A stretch of 64,000 nt of DNA from Acidobacteria bacterium RIFCSPLOWO2_12_FULL_68_19 (GCA_001767525.1 MELF01000048.1:1-64000); one strand, 5' to 3'. Positions 16,473 through 30,517 are shown, numbered from the stretch's first letter. Notes: generated from the sequence alone by a model not told the origin. Translations and numbers: made by a program.

Positions 16473-16856
16473 TCAATGAAAGCGCAGGTAACGAGCACCG
16501 AGTCGCTCAAACGCCGCGCGATCGGCTCCCACGATGTCGGCGTTGATGGACTCCGCCGTCGCAACCAGCCAGGCGTCATTCTCGCCCATCCGGCGCCCGG
16601 ATCGCCGCTGCAGCAGCGCACACCGCCGGGCCTGCGCGAGATGCAACCCCTGAATGGAAAATCGCTGCAGCGCCGACATGGCCGTCGGCTCGTCGACTGC
16701 TCTCTCCAGCAACTCCTCCACTGTCACAATCGAAACCACGAGCTGCCGACCGCGCAATGAAGGTAAGAACCGCCGCGCAGGACCTTTGTCGCCGCTGGCC
16801 GTCTCTCGCTCGAGCGCGACAAGAAACGACGTATCCAACAGGACCGGGCGGCTCAC
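16473..16856 (-). CDS. vapC: PIN-domain ribonuclease toxin VapC
   Basis: Toxin of a type II toxin-antitoxin pair; PIN nucleases cut RNA using acidic residues that bind Mg2+. The product is 127 residues with the family order: VLLDTSFLVALERE (first Asp), a Glu in VVSIVTVEELLERA, Asp in GENDAWLVATAE, and ADIVGADRAAFERL near the end. The GTG start at 16856 overlaps the antitoxin stop by four bases, the usual arrangement for coupled vapBC. It was preferred over a longer Arg/Gly-rich upstream extension that only mirrors the antitoxin. Confidence 0.85.
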   Translation of the reverse strand: MSRPVLLDTSFLVALERETASGDKGPARRFLPSLRGRQLVVSIVTVEELLERAVDEPTAMSALQRFSIQGLHLAQARRCALLQRRSGRRMGENDAWLVATAESINADIVGADRAAFERLGARYLRFH

Positions 16857-17053
16857 CGTCTTCTTTGGGCCAGGCCCAGCCCCTTTCCGACCGACGCGTC
16901 GACCCATTCGATCAGATCGTCTCCCGTCCCGATTGGCCCCGCCCGGTCGATCAGGGCGCGGATGACCTCGGATTTCGGAACCTTGCGTCGCCGCGCCCAA
17001 CGCGCGAGACGGGCGGCGCGTTCCTTGTCGAGCTTCACCGTAATCGTTGGCAT
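16853..17053 (-). CDS. vapB: Ribbon-helix-helix antitoxin VapB
   Basis: Sixty-six-residue DNA-binding antitoxin. The N-terminal strand MPTITVKLDKERAARLARW and following helices match the CopG/RHH fold. The C-terminal part (about 40-66, DDLIEWVDASVGKG) would wrap the toxin. It overlaps vapC by four bases and very likely represses its own promoter, as such pairs do. The location between trehalose genes and secG is typical of a small mobile stabilising module. Confidence 0.8.
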   Translation of the reverse strand: MPTITVKLDKERAARLARWARRRKVPKSEVIRALIDRAGPIGTGDDLIEWVDASVGKGLGLAQRRR

Positions 17054-17147
17054 GGTAATACGACGATATTACTACGCGCAGCCGTCGATCGGACGCGGGA
17101 TACCGGGAGGACGGAGCGTTCCGGGTGGGCGAGACGTGCGGCCGCCG

Positions 17148-17606
17148 CTACTGTCCCGGCGGCTGCGATTGCGCCGGCGCCGGTGTCGCTGGCGCCGGTG
17201 TCGCTGGCGCCGTCGGCGCTGCTGGAACGGGCGCCGCTGGCGCCGTTGACGCCGCCGGCGCGGGCGCGGCTGGTACCGCGGGCGCCGACTGCGCTGGCGT
17301 CGTCGGCAGCGTCGGCACGCTTCCCGCCGGCGCCGCCGGCGTCGCACGGCCGCCGACGACCGATGCCGGCCCGCGCTGCGCCAGGATGTTCAGCAGCAGC
17401 GCGCCGACGACGAAGAGCGCCGCCAGCACGGTCGTCGCGCGTGTCAGCACCGTGGCGCCGCTCCTGGCGCCGAACGCCGCCTGGCTGCCGCCGCCGCCGC
17501 CAAACGCGCTCGCGATGTCGCCCCCCTTCCCCTGCTGGAGCAGGATGACGAGCATCAGCACGAAACAGATCAGGACGTAGAGCACCGCGCCGAGGTAATA
17601 CAGCAT
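17148..17606 (-). CDS. secG: Preprotein translocase subunit SecG with Ala/Pro tail
   Basis: Small inner-membrane subunit of SecYEG. The start at 17606 (MLYYLGAVLYVLICF) gives two membrane helices (about 2-22 and 58-78) separated by a Gly-rich loop containing LLQQGKGGDIASAFGGG, the SecG hallmark. The family is usually 70-110 residues. Here an Ala/Pro/Thr-only tail of about 65 residues (from about 88) is added, encoded by GC-only repeats of GGCGCCGG-type units. A TATAAT -10 element lies at 17639-17634. Confidence 0.9.
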   Translation of the reverse strand: MLYYLGAVLYVLICFVLMLVILLQQGKGGDIASAFGGGGGSQAAFGARSGATVLTRATTVLAALFVVGALLLNILAQRGPASVVGGRATPAAPAGSVPTLPTTPAQSAPAVPAAPAPAASTAPAAPVPAAPTAPATPAPATPAPAQSQPPGQ

Positions 17607-17633
17607 CTGGTTCGACCTGTTGGCGAAAACCCT

Positions 17634-17639
17634 ATTATA
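17634..17639 (-). promoter_or_regulatory. -10 element of secG
   Basis: TATAAT on the minus strand, 28 bases upstream of the secG start. No good -35 hexamer is seen at the usual distance; the assignment rests on the perfect -10 box and its position. Confidence 0.55.
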
Positions 17640-17802
17640 CAGGCCGGGCTCCTCCGGCCGAAGCGTTCGGGCCTGCACTCGGCCGCCTCGGCGGCGGGTC
17701 GTGATGCAATTGGGGGATTTCGCGCCAACTCCGGCTCGTGACAGACTCTACCGGTCTTCCCGGGCGCGGAAGGGCGCGCGGCAGGGGATCAAGGAGAAAC
17801 GT

Positions 17803-19428
17803 ATGGTGAACAGGGTGGTCGTGGCGCTTGTGGCCGTCATCGGACTCGTGGCTGGACGCGCTTCGGCGCAGGAGGTCGATGCCCGGGCGGCCCTGCAGGT
17901 TTCGCTCAAGGCCATGGGGGGCGACACGCTCAAGACCATCGTGTACGCCGCGGCCGGCTCCTCGTCGCTGATTGGCCAGCAGTACTCCGTGGACGGGAAC
18001 TGGCCGCAATTCGAGGTGGCCGACTACACCCGGGCCATCGATTTCGACGCGAAGTGGTCCCGCGAAGACTACACGCGGCGGCAAGGCAACTTCCCGAGGT
18101 TCGGCCGCGTGCCGATGCCCGAGCAGCGCGTCACCGCCATCGTGAGCGGGGCGTACGCCTGGGACATGCGCGACAGCACCCCGGTCCCGCTCACGCGCCC
18201 GTATCTCGACGGCGCACCCTGGGGCGAGCTCCGGCAGTTGGAGCTCGCAATCACGCCGCACGGGTTCCTGAAGGCCGCGCTGGCGGCCTCCGACGCGAAG
18301 GCGATCCGGATGCAGCTCATCGGGGCCTCCGACTTCGGGCTCTCCCAGTTCGGGCGGACCGTGACGATCGTCTCCTTCACGTTCCTGGGCAAGTACCGGA
18401 TCAACGGGACGATCAACGACCAGAATCTCGTGGAGCTGGTCGGCACCTGGTTTCCCAATCCGGTCTATGGGGACATGGATTACGAGATGCGCTACACGGA
18501 GTACAAGGATTTCGGCGGGGTGAAGTTCCCCATGCTGCTCCACACACACCAGGGGGACCCGAGGCTGAACGTGGCGCACAACTACTACGAGTACCGCGTG
18601 ACGAGCGTGAAGCCGAACGCGCCGGTGGCGACCATGCCGGTGCCCGACGTGGTGCGGACGGCGGTGACGCCGCCGCCGAGGGTGGAGAGCCAGCGGCTGG
18701 CCGACGGCGTCTGGCTCCTGGGGGGCGGCACCCACAACAGCCTGCTCGTGGCCTTCAAGGACTACGTAGCGGTGGTTGACGCGCCGAACAACGAGGCGCG
18801 GTCGCTGGCCGTCATCGCCGAAGCCGCCAGGCTCGTGCCGGGTAAGCCGGTGCAGTACGTCATCAACACCCACCACCACTTCGACCACGCCGGCGGGCTC
18901 CGCACCTACCTCTCGCAGGGCACCACGATCGTCACGCACGAGTCGAACAAGCAGTACTACCTCGACATCCTGTTCCATCCCTCGCCGCGGACGCTGCAGG
19001 AGGACCGGATGTCGCTGTTCAACCCGATGTACTGGATCAGCCGGCGGCCGCCGCCGATCGAGACGCTGGCCGGCGAGCCGCGCAGCACGGCGAAATACGT
19101 GGTCACCGACGGCGAGCGGATCCTCGAGATCATCAAGATCGAGGACATGGCCTACGAGCTGGGCGACCGGTCCTACGCCCAGGGCAACCACAGCCTCGAC
19201 ATGTTGGTGGCCTACCTGTCGAAGGAGAAGATTCTCTTCAACGCGGACCTCTATTCGCCGCCCGCGCCGGGCGCCGCGCCGGCGCCCCCCTCCGCCAGCA
19301 TGCGGACGCTGCAGCAGAACATGCGGAAGCTGAAGCTCGACGTCACGCAGCACGCGCCCGCGCACGGCCGCGTCGGCACCAACGACGAATTCATGGCGAT
19401 GTTCCAGGCGGCCGGGAGGACGAACTAG
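17803..19428 (+). CDS. Secreted MBL-fold metallo-hydrolase
   Basis: 541 residues with a signal peptide (about 1-22, VALVAVIGLVAGRASAQ). A roughly 270-residue N-terminal region of unknown fold precedes a metallo-beta-lactamase domain (about 300-541). The HxHxDH zinc motif is THHHFDHAGG and a later His is in THESNK. ADLYSPP is a possible third metal-site Asp, and AHGR is near the end. The ATG at 17803 has AGGAG upstream. Hydrolases of this type cleave varied small molecules; no substrate is indicated. It is convergent with tpiA, with 28 bases between stops. Confidence 0.8.
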   Translation: MVNRVVVALVAVIGLVAGRASAQEVDARAALQVSLKAMGGDTLKTIVYAAAGSSSLIGQQYSVDGNWPQFEVADYTRAIDFDAKWSREDYTRRQGNFPRFGRVPMPEQRVTAIVSGAYAWDMRDSTPVPLTRPYLDGAPWGELRQLELAITPHGFLKAALAASDAKAIRMQLIGASDFGLSQFGRTVTIVSFTFLGKYRINGTINDQNLVELVGTWFPNPVYGDMDYEMRYTEYKDFGGVKFPMLLHTHQGDPRLNVAHNYYEYRVTSVKPNAPVATMPVPDVVRTAVTPPPRVESQRLADGVWLLGGGTHNSLLVAFKDYVAVVDAPNNEARSLAVIAEAARLVPGKPVQYVINTHHHFDHAGGLRTYLSQGTTIVTHESNKQYYLDILFHPSPRTLQEDRMSLFNPMYWISRRPPPIETLAGEPRSTAKYVVTDGERILEIIKIEDMAYELGDRSYAQGNHSLDMLVAYLSKEKILFNADLYSPPAPGAAPAPPSASMRTLQQNMRKLKLDVTQHAPAHGRVGTNDEFMAMFQAAGRTN

Positions 19429-19456
19429 ACGGGCCGGCGCGCCGCGCCACACGCGC

Positions 19457-20231
19457 TCAGCGGCGCCGGGCGGCGTCCCGCCCCTTCGTCACGATCTCGA
19501 GGAAGCTCCGCACGTCGAGGCTGGCGCCGCCGACGAGCGCGCCGTCCACATTGGGCTGCGACAGGAGGCTGGCGCTATTGTCGGGCTTCACGCTGCCGCC
19601 GTAGATCACGTGGCACAGCGCGGCGGCGTCGGGCCCGAACCACTGGCGCAGGCGCTTGCGGATGTGGCCGTGCGCCTCCTCCGCCTGCTCGGGCGTCGCG
19701 TTCCGGCCGGTGCCGATCGCCCAGACCGGCTCGTAGGCGACGACGAGCTGGGCCAGTTGGTCGGAGGTGAGGCCGTCCAGCCCCTGGCGGATCTGCCGGT
19801 CGAGCACGTCGAAGGTCTCCTGCCGTTCGCGCTGATCCAGCGTCTCGCCGACGCACGCGATGGGGCAGAGCCCGGCGGCGAACGCCGCGGCGACCCGTCG
19901 GTTGACGGTCGCGTCGGTGTCCCCGAACAGCGTACGCCGCTCCGAGTGCCCGATGATCACGTACTCGGCGCCCGCCTCTCGGATCATCGCGCCGCTCACC
20001 TCGCCGGTGAACGGCCCCTCCCGATCCCAGTAGAGATCCTGCGCGGCAATCCCCACGTTGCTGTTGCGCGCCGCTTCCGCCGCCGCGTGGAGCGCGGTGA
20101 ACGGCGGCGCGACGACGATCTCGACGCCGTCGATGTCCTTGACGAGGGCGCGGAACTCCTTGACGTACTTCACGGTCTCCGCGACCGTCTTGTACATCTT
20201 CCAGTTGCCCGCGACGAACGGTGTGCGCGCG

Positions 20232-20239
<8 letters not shown>
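19457..20239 (-). CDS. tpiA: Triosephosphate isomerase
   Basis: Interconverts dihydroxyacetone phosphate and glyceraldehyde-3-phosphate. It is 260 residues, a full TIM barrel, with substrate Lys in AGNWKMYK, catalytic His in IIGHSERR, catalytic Glu in [13 protein letters not shown] and the phosphate loop YGGSVKPDN. The ATG at 20239 overlaps the end of pgk by eight bases, making it the third gene of a gapA-pgk-tpiA operon. Confidence 0.97.
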
Positions 20240-24905
<4,666 letters not shown>

Positions 24906-24909
<4 letters not shown>

Positions 24910-25841
24910 AGGTCCGCCATCGCCTCGAGACGCTGCTCGTCCGGATCGTCCGCGCGCTGGTCCGGCTGCTGCCGATGCCGGCGGTGCGCCGGCTCGGGCA
25001 CGGGATCGGCCGGCTGGCGTACCTCCTCGACGGCGCGCGGCGGCGCACGGCGCTCGAGAACCTGGCCAACGCCTTTCCTGGACGCCCCGCGCACGAGCGG
25101 CGGCAGCTCGCCAGAGCCGTGTTCAGCCATTTCGGCGGGCTGCTCTTCGAGCTGATCAAGTTCGGCACCTGGTCGCGCGAGCGCATGCTCGCCGCCGTCG
25201 AGACCGAAGGCGAGGAGCGCGCCCGTCAGGCGCTCGCCGAGGGCCGGGGCGTCCTGTTCTTCACTGGACACTTCGGCTACTGGGAGATCCACGCGCTGAC
25301 GTTCGCGCTCCGGGTCGAGCCGATCTCGATGCTCGCGCGGCCGCTCGACAACCGGCAGCTCGACGCGATGCTCGAGCAGATCCGGACCTGCACGGGCAAT
25401 ACGGTGATTCCCCGGCGCGGAGCGGTCCGGCGGATCCTCCGCGACCTGGCCGCGGGCCGCGGCGTCGCCATCCTCATCGACCAGCACCTGTACGAGGCCG
25501 ACGCGGTGTACGTCGGCTTCTTCCAGCGCCGTGCCGCCACCACCTCCGCACTCGCGGCGCTGGCGCTCCGCACCGGCGCGCCGGTCATTCCGGTCTTCGC
25601 GCTGCCGCTTGCGGGCGGCCGCTATCGACTGATCTACGAGCATCCGGTCGAGCCGCCGCTCTCGGACACGCACGACGCGGTGCGCGAGTTCACGCAGCGC
25701 TGTACGGACGTCCTCGAGATGTACGTCCGCCGCGATCCGGAGCTCTGGATGTGGATGCATCGCCGGTGGCGCGACCAGGACGCGCAGGCGGTCGGATCCC
25801 GGATCCCCGATCCCGGATCGCGGGAAAGTGCGGATGTCTGA
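24906..25841 (+). CDS. Lipid A biosynthesis acyltransferase (LpxL/HtrB family)
   Basis: Transfers a secondary acyl chain to Kdo-lipid A. 311 residues: membrane-associated N-terminal helix, LENLANAFPG, the catalytic HxxxxE-type motif in TGHFGYWEIHALTF, LARPLDN, and DQHLYEADAVYVGFF near the acyl site. The tail after RRWRDQD (AQAVGSRIPDPGSRES) is encoded by a GATCCCGGATCC-type repeat and is not family-like. The GTG start overlaps lpxK by four bases and the stop overlaps waaF by eight. Confidence 0.88.
25796..25828. repeat. GATCCCGGATCC-type short repeat in gene end
   Basis: Tandem, partly palindromic units of GGATCCCGGATCCCCGAT form the last codons of the acyltransferase gene just before waaF. 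A related array lies at 38343-38400 at the end of fdnH. Confidence 0.6.
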
Positions 25842-26892
25842 CCCGGCGCGCGTGCTCGTCCTCGCGCCCAACTGGCTCGGCGACCTCGTCATGGCGCTGC
25901 CGGCGATTGCCGACCTCCGCCGGCGGTTTCCCGCCGCTGAGCTCGCCGTCGCCGCGCGGCGGGGCGTCGTGGATCTCTTCCAGCTCGTCCCGGCGATCGA
26001 CCGGGTCGTCACGCTCGAGTGGAACGGTCGCTGCCGGTCACGCGGCTTGTTCCGGGACGACGTGGCGCGGCTGCGGGCGCTCGGCGCCGATCTGGCGATC
26101 CTGCTGCCGAACTCTCTTGCGTCGGCATGGCTCGTCACGCAGGCGGGCGTGCCGGAACGGTGGGGGTACCGCTCCGATCTGCGCGGACGGCTGCTGTCGC
26201 GCGCCGTGTCTCGGCCCGCCGGCAGCATGCACCAGGGCGCCTACTACCAGTACCTGACTCGCGAACTTGGGATCGACAGCGGTCCGCTCGAGCCGGTGCT
26301 GACGGTACCCGAGACTGTCACCAGCGCTGCGGCCCGGTTCCTGGTGGAGCGGGGCTGGGACACCGCGCGTCCGCTTGTCGTGTGCGCCCCCGGGGCGGCC
26401 TACGGCAGCGCCAAGCGCTGGATTCCCGAGTCCATGGCGCAGGTGGTCAGGAACCTCGTCCGCGAGCGCCGCGCGACCTGTGTGCTCGTCGGGAGCGCCG
26501 CCGATAGCTCCACCACGACAGAAGTCCGGGCCGCCGTCGGCGCCGAGGCCGAACCGCACGTCATCGACGCCGCCGGCCAGACGACGCTCGAGATGCTCGC
26601 GGGCGTGCTGGCGCTGGCCACTTCGTGCGTGTCGAACGACTCCGGAGCGATGCACGTTGCGGCGGCGGTGGGTGCGCCGCTCGTGGCGCTGTTCGGCCCG
26701 AGCAACGAGTACGAGACGGCGCCGCTCACGCGCGAAGGACGCCGCGCCGCCGTGCTGACCCGTGACGTCTGGTGCCGGCCGTGCATGCTGCGCACGTGCC
26801 CGATCGACCACCGCTGCATGAAGGGCATCACGCCGGAGCGCGTCTACGCCGCGGTCACGGGGTCAGACCCCGGGTCAGACCCTGGTGACTGA
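25834..26892 (+). CDS. waaF: ADP-heptose:LPS heptosyltransferase II
   Basis: GT9 enzyme adding the second heptose of the inner core. 352 residues: VLAPNWLGDLVMALPAI at the N-terminus, LPNSLASAWL, PGAAYGSAKRWIPESMA and the donor site SNDSGAMHVAAAVGAPLVALFGPSN, then a Cys-rich RDVWCRPCMLRTCPIDHRCM. The ATG at 25834 overlaps the preceding stop by eight bases; GTG at 25828 is possible. The C-terminus TGSDPGSDPGD is encoded by an inserted palindromic repeat. Confidence 0.93.
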   Translation: MSDPARVLVLAPNWLGDLVMALPAIADLRRRFPAAELAVAARRGVVDLFQLVPAIDRVVTLEWNGRCRSRGLFRDDVARLRALGADLAILLPNSLASAWLVTQAGVPERWGYRSDLRGRLLSRAVSRPAGSMHQGAYYQYLTRELGIDSGPLEPVLTVPETVTSAAARFLVERGWDTARPLVVCAPGAAYGSAKRWIPESMAQVVRNLVRERRATCVLVGSAADSSTTTEVRAAVGAEAEPHVIDAAGQTTLEMLAGVLALATSCVSNDSGAMHVAAAVGAPLVALFGPSNEYETAPLTREGRRAAVLTRDVWCRPCMLRTCPIDHRCMKGITPERVYAAVTGSDPGSDPGD

Positions 26893-26897
26893 CCCCA
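26859..26897. repeat. GGGTCAGACCCC palindromic repeat at the waaF/gmhB junction
   Basis: Two and a half units of GGGTCAGACCC(C), each partly self-complementary (GGGTC...GACCC), occur in tandem. They supply the last codons of waaF and the sequence around the gmhB start. The element probably inserted between the two genes. Confidence 0.65.
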
Positions 26898-27469
26898 TGA
26901 TGCGCCCGGCGGTTTTTCTCGATCGCGACGGCACGCTCATCGAGGAGCGCGGTTACCTCGACCGGCTCGACCTCCTGGAGCTCTATCCGTGGACGGTCGA
27001 CGCCATTCGGCTGCTCAACCGCGCCGGCGTTGCCACCGTCATCGTCACCAACCAGTCGGCCATCGGCCGTGGCATCATCGACGAGCCGTTCCTCCGGCGC
27101 GTGCACGACGCGATCGACGCGCGCCTGGCCGCCGGACGCGCCCGGATGGACGCGTACTACTTCTGCCCCCATCACCCGGACGCGGAGCTCGAGGCGTACC
27201 GGGAGGTATGTTCGTGCCGGAAGCCGAAGCCCGGCCTGATCGAGCGCGCCTGCCGCGACCTGCAGATCGACCCCGCCCGGTCGGTGATGGTCGGCGACCG
27301 CTGGCTCGACGTCGCCTGCGGCAGGGCGGCGGGGACGCGCGCCGTGCTGGTGCGCACGGGGCACGGCGGCCACGAGGTGGAGCACACGCCGGCCGGCGCG
27401 AGCGCCGATGCTATCCTCAACAACCTGATGGAGGCCGTGGGGTGGATTCTGCGCAGCTCCTGCCGCTGA
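26897..27469 (+). CDS. gmhB: D-glycero-D-manno-heptose-1,7-bisphosphate 7-phosphatase
   Basis: HAD phosphatase in ADP-heptose synthesis. About 190 residues: FLDRDGTLIEERGYL with the Asp nucleophile, VTNQSAIGRG, a zinc site CPHHPD...CSCRKPKPGL and MVGDRWLDVACG. The ATG at 26897 gives the usual short N-terminus; a GTG at 26885 in the repeat is also in frame. It is followed by the hldE kinase gene, whose GTG lies inside the gmhB end. Confidence 0.92.
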   Translation: MMRPAVFLDRDGTLIEERGYLDRLDLLELYPWTVDAIRLLNRAGVATVIVTNQSAIGRGIIDEPFLRRVHDAIDARLAAGRARMDAYYFCPHHPDAELEAYREVCSCRKPKPGLIERACRDLQIDPARSVMVGDRWLDVACGRAAGTRAVLVRTGHGGHEVEHTPAGASADAILNNLMEAVGWILRSSCR

Positions 27470-28443
27470 CCGACGCGTTCGGCGGCAGACGGGTGGTGGT
27501 CCTCGGCGATCTCGTCGCCGACGAGTTCGTCTACGGCCGGGTGGCGCGCGTCTCGCGCGAGGCGCCGGTGCTCATCCTCGAATACGACTCGACCGAGATC
27601 GTGCCGGGCGGAGCGGGCAACGCGGCCAACAACGTGGCGGCGCTCGGCGGCGCCGCTACGCTCGTCTCGGTCGTCGGAGGCGACGAGCCCGGCCGGCGCG
27701 TGGTGGCGGCGCTCCACCGGCGCGTCGATTCGCGGCACATGGTGCGCACCGGCGCGCCGACGCCGATCAAGACGCGCATTCTCGCCGGCGGCGTCCACTC
27801 GGCCAAGCAGCAGGTCGTCCGGATCGACCGCGCGGTGGCGCGCGGCATCGATCCGAAGACGCGCAAGGCGGTCGAGCGCGCCGCCCTCGCGGCCGTGCGG
27901 CGCGCCGACGCCGTGCTCGTGTCCGACTACGGCTCGGGACTGGCGACCCCGCGCCTCGTCCGCGCGCTGACGGTCCATCTGCGCCGTGCCGGCCGCCCCG
28001 TCCCGATTCTGGTGGACACGCGCCACCGACTGCTCGACTACACCGGCCTGGCGATCAGCACGCCGAACCAGTCGGAAGTGGAGCAGGCGCTCGGCCTGCG
28101 AATCGGCGACAACCTGCGGCTGCTCGAGCGCGCCGGGCGCGAGATCCTCGAGCGGACCCGCATGCAGGCGGTGCTCGTCACGCGCGGAAGCCACGGGATG
28201 TCGCTGTTCCTGCCCACGGCGCCCACCGTGCACATCCCGATTTTCGGCACCGAATCCATCGTCGACGTGACCGGCGCCGGCGACACGGTCGTGTCCACCG
28301 TCGCCCTGGCGCTCGCCGCCGGCGGCAGCTTCGAAGCGGCGGCGCGTCTGGCGAACTATGCGGGCGGCCTCGTGGTCATGAAGCGCGGCACCGCGACGGT
28401 GAGCGGCGACGAGCTGCGCGCCGCGATTCGGGCCCATGGGTGA
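27442..28443 (+). CDS. D-glycero-beta-D-manno-heptose-7-phosphate kinase
   Basis: PfkB-family kinase equivalent to the N-terminal half of HldE (RfaE domain I). 333 residues: [14 protein letters not shown], the substrate loop [42 protein letters not shown] and the anion-hole/catalytic [15 protein letters not shown]. In E. coli this activity is fused to the adenylyltransferase; here the two are separate, overlapping genes. The GTG start at 27442 overlaps gmhB by 28 bases. Confidence 0.9.
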   Translation: MDSAQLLPLTDAFGGRRVVVLGDLVADEFVYGRVARVSREAPVLILEYDSTEIVPGGAGNAANNVAALGGAATLVSVVGGDEPGRRVVAALHRRVDSRHMVRTGAPTPIKTRILAGGVHSAKQQVVRIDRAVARGIDPKTRKAVERAALAAVRRADAVLVSDYGSGLATPRLVRALTVHLRRAGRPVPILVDTRHRLLDYTGLAISTPNQSEVEQALGLRIGDNLRLLERAGREILERTRMQAVLVTRGSHGMSLFLPTAPTVHIPIFGTESIVDVTGAGDTVVSTVALALAAGGSFEAAARLANYAGGLVVMKRGTATVSGDELRAAIRAHG

Positions 28444-28903
28444 GATCCTCGGCCGCGACGAGCTGCTGCGGCGCGTCGCCGCCGACCGCGCCGCCGGCCG
28501 CACGATCGCGTTGGCCAACGGCTGCTTCGACCTGCTGCACGTCGGCCACGTCCGCTATCTCGAAGGCGCGGCCGCGGAAGGCGACCGCCTGATTGTCGCC
28601 GTCAACGACGACGAGTCGGTGCGGAGGCTGAAAGGGGAAGGGCGGCCGATCCTGGGAGCCCACGATCGCGCCGAGCTGGTGGCGGCGCTGCGCGCGGTCG
28701 ATTACGTGATGATCTTCGAGGAGCCGACGGTCGGTCCGCTGCTCGACTCGATCAGGCCCGACGTCCACTGCAAGGGCCCCGACTACACGCCCGAGACCGT
28801 CCCCGAGCGCGACGTCGTCGGCGCCTACGGAGGGCGGATCGCCATTGTCGGCGATCCGAAGGACCACTCGACGCGCGACCTGTTGACCCGCATTCGTGGA
28901 TAA
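28436..28903 (+). CDS. D-glycero-beta-D-manno-heptose 1-phosphate adenylyltransferase
   Basis: Equivalent to HldE/RfaE domain II, making ADP-heptose. 155 residues with the nucleotidyltransferase HxGH motif ([16 protein letters not shown]), [11 protein letters not shown] and the late STRDLL segment. The ATG overlaps the kinase stop by eight bases in the context GCCCATGGGTGAG, the same junction sequence as at the waaC/methyltransferase boundary. Confidence 0.92.
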   Translation: MGEILGRDELLRRVAADRAAGRTIALANGCFDLLHVGHVRYLEGAAAEGDRLIVAVNDDESVRRLKGEGRPILGAHDRAELVAALRAVDYVMIFEEPTVGPLLDSIRPDVHCKGPDYTPETVPERDVVGAYGGRIAIVGDPKDHSTRDLLTRIRG

Positions 28904-29906
28904 GTTCCTCATCGTCCGCCTCGGCTCGCTCGGCGACGTCGTGCACGGCATTCCCGCCGCGGCGGCGCTGCGGCGGCGCTATCGGCGGGCGCAGATCGAC
29001 TGGCTCGTCGATCCGCGCTACACGGAGCTGCTCGACCTGGTCGAGGGCCTCGATCGGCGGATTCCGTTCGATCCCCGCGACCTGAGATGCGCAAGCGCGG
29101 CGGCGTGGCGCACGCTCGGGACGCTGCGGCGCGCGCGGTACGACGTCGTGCTCGACCTCCAGGGGCTGCTCAAGTCCGCCGTTCTCTCGCGCCTGGTCGG
29201 CGCAGGCCGGACGATCGGCTTCCCGCGACGGCATCTTCGCGAGCCGATGGCCCGCTTCCTCTACTCGGAGACGCCCGATCCCGGCGCCGACAGACATGTC
29301 ATCCATCGCGGCCTGGGGCTGCTGCGGGCGGTCGGCGTGGACGACCTGTCCGTTCGTTTTCCGGTTGCGGTGCCGCGGTCGGCTGCAGCCGCTGCCGCCG
29401 TCGAGCGCCTGGGCTCACGTGAGTACGCCGTCATCAATCCCGGCGCCGCCTGGCCGAACAAGCGGTGGCCGCCGGACCGCTTCGGCGCCGTCGCGGCGGC
29501 CGTCGGCGCGGAGTTCGGATTACGCTCGCTCGTGCTCTGGGGTCCGGGTGAACAGGCGCTCGCCGAGACGGTCGTGGCCGCGTCCGGCGGCGCGGCGACG
29601 CTCGCGCCCGAGACTCGGATCGCCGACCTAGTGGCCATCGCGCGGGACGCCCGGGTGATGGTGTCGGGGGACACCGGTCCGTTGCACGTCGCGGGCGCCG
29701 TCGGCACGCCGGTCGTGGCGCTGTTCGGCCCGACCTTCGCCGAACGCAACGGCCCCTGGTCGCCCGGCGACCTCGTCATCTCGCGCACCGACCGGTGTTG
29801 CTGCTTCTACGAGCGGCGCTGCCGCCAGCGCGCGCCGTGCATCACCGACATCGCGGTTCCGGAGGTGGTCGACGCCGTTGGCCGCAGTCTCGGCGCCCAT
29901 GGGTGA
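28896..29906 (+). CDS. waaC: ADP-heptose:LPS heptosyltransferase I
   Basis: GT9 enzyme that adds the first heptose to Kdo2-lipid A. 336 residues: [22 protein letters not shown] at the N-terminus, [35 protein letters not shown] and the donor-binding [25 protein letters not shown] Cys-rich C-terminal segment ([15 protein letters not shown]) resembles that in waaF. The GTG start overlaps the upstream stop by eight bases. Confidence 0.92.
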   Translation: MDKFLIVRLGSLGDVVHGIPAAAALRRRYRRAQIDWLVDPRYTELLDLVEGLDRRIPFDPRDLRCASAAAWRTLGTLRRARYDVVLDLQGLLKSAVLSRLVGAGRTIGFPRRHLREPMARFLYSETPDPGADRHVIHRGLGLLRAVGVDDLSVRFPVAVPRSAAAAAAVERLGSREYAVINPGAAWPNKRWPPDRFGAVAAAVGAEFGLRSLVLWGPGEQALAETVVAASGGAATLAPETRIADLVAIARDARVMVSGDTGPLHVAGAVGTPVVALFGPTFAERNGPWSPGDLVISRTDRCCCFYERRCRQRAPCITDIAVPEVVDAVGRSLGAHG

Positions 29907-30456
29907 GGGGCGTTTCGCCGCGGGGCTTGCCCGGCTCCGGGCTCGCCCAGCCGAGGCGCTCGCGCGGCGGCGCGTGACGCTCGGATTCCTCGCCGCGGCG
30001 CTGTCGCTGGCGCTCGCCCAGCCGACCTGGCGCACGTGGGGCGCCGGCTTCCTCCTCGCACTGGCCGGCGAGTGCATTCGGCTCTGGGCGGCGGGGCATC
30101 TCGAGAAGGGACGGGAGGTGACGCGGTCGGGACCGTACCGGTTCGTGCGCCACCCGCTGTACGTCGGGTCAATCGTCATTGCCGGCGGCGTGGCGCTGGC
30201 CGCGCAGAGTCTGCCGGTGGCGATCGCGATCGCCGTCTATATGGGGCTGACGATTGCCGCGGCGGTTCGCACCGAGGAGGCGCGGCTGCGTGCGGCGTTC
30301 GGCCAGGCCTACGACGACTATCGCGCCTCGCGCGCCGCGCCGATGGCGCGCCGCTTCAGCCTGGCGCGGGCGCTGCGGAACCGCGAGCATCGGGCGATCG
30401 CCGGGCTGCTCGGCGGCTTCGCGCTGCTGGCGCTCAAGGCCGCGGCGGGTTCGTGA
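29899..30456 (+). CDS. Isoprenylcysteine carboxyl methyltransferase-like membrane protein
   Basis: About 185 residues with four or five membrane helices and the family's SAM-binding signature SGPYRFVRHPLYVGSIVIAGG followed by EEARLRAAFGQAYDDYRA. Bacterial members are often annotated ICMT or phospholipid methyltransferases, usually without known substrates. The ATG at 29899 (eight-base overlap with waaC) was chosen over a TTG at 29878. As last gene of the lipid A/core operon it may modify an envelope lipid; this is inference from position. Confidence 0.75.
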   Translation: MGEGRFAAGLARLRARPAEALARRRVTLGFLAAALSLALAQPTWRTWGAGFLLALAGECIRLWAAGHLEKGREVTRSGPYRFVRHPLYVGSIVIAGGVALAAQSLPVAIAIAVYMGLTIAAAVRTEEARLRAAFGQAYDDYRASRAAPMARRFSLARALRNREHRAIAGLLGGFALLALKAAAGS

Positions 30457-30458
30457 GC

Positions 30459-30499
30459 TATAATGGGTTGTTTTGGCTCGCCGTCGCGCGCGCCATAAT
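30459..30499 (+). promoter_or_regulatory. Candidate tRNA promoter elements
   Basis: TATAAT at 30459-30464 and CATAAT at 30494-30499 are the only A/T-rich -10-like boxes before tRNA-Val. CATAAT lies 18 bases before the tRNA 5' end; TTGTTT (30468-30473) or TTGGCT (30473-30478) could be its -35 with 20- or 15-base spacing. Confidence 0.45.
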
Positions 30500-30517
30500 G
30501 GAGGCGAGCGCGAAGGC

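Noticed and set aside
17160-17340. GC-rich tandem units as a possible CRISPR or regulatory repeat
   Set aside because: The units are codons for the Ala/Pro tail of SecG with no spacers. No CRISPR array was seen anywhere in the window.
17635-19452. Long open frame of about 605 codons on the minus strand
   Set aside because: It mirrors the MBL-fold gene on the plus strand; composition is Arg/Val/His-rich without motifs, as expected for an antisense frame in GC-rich DNA.
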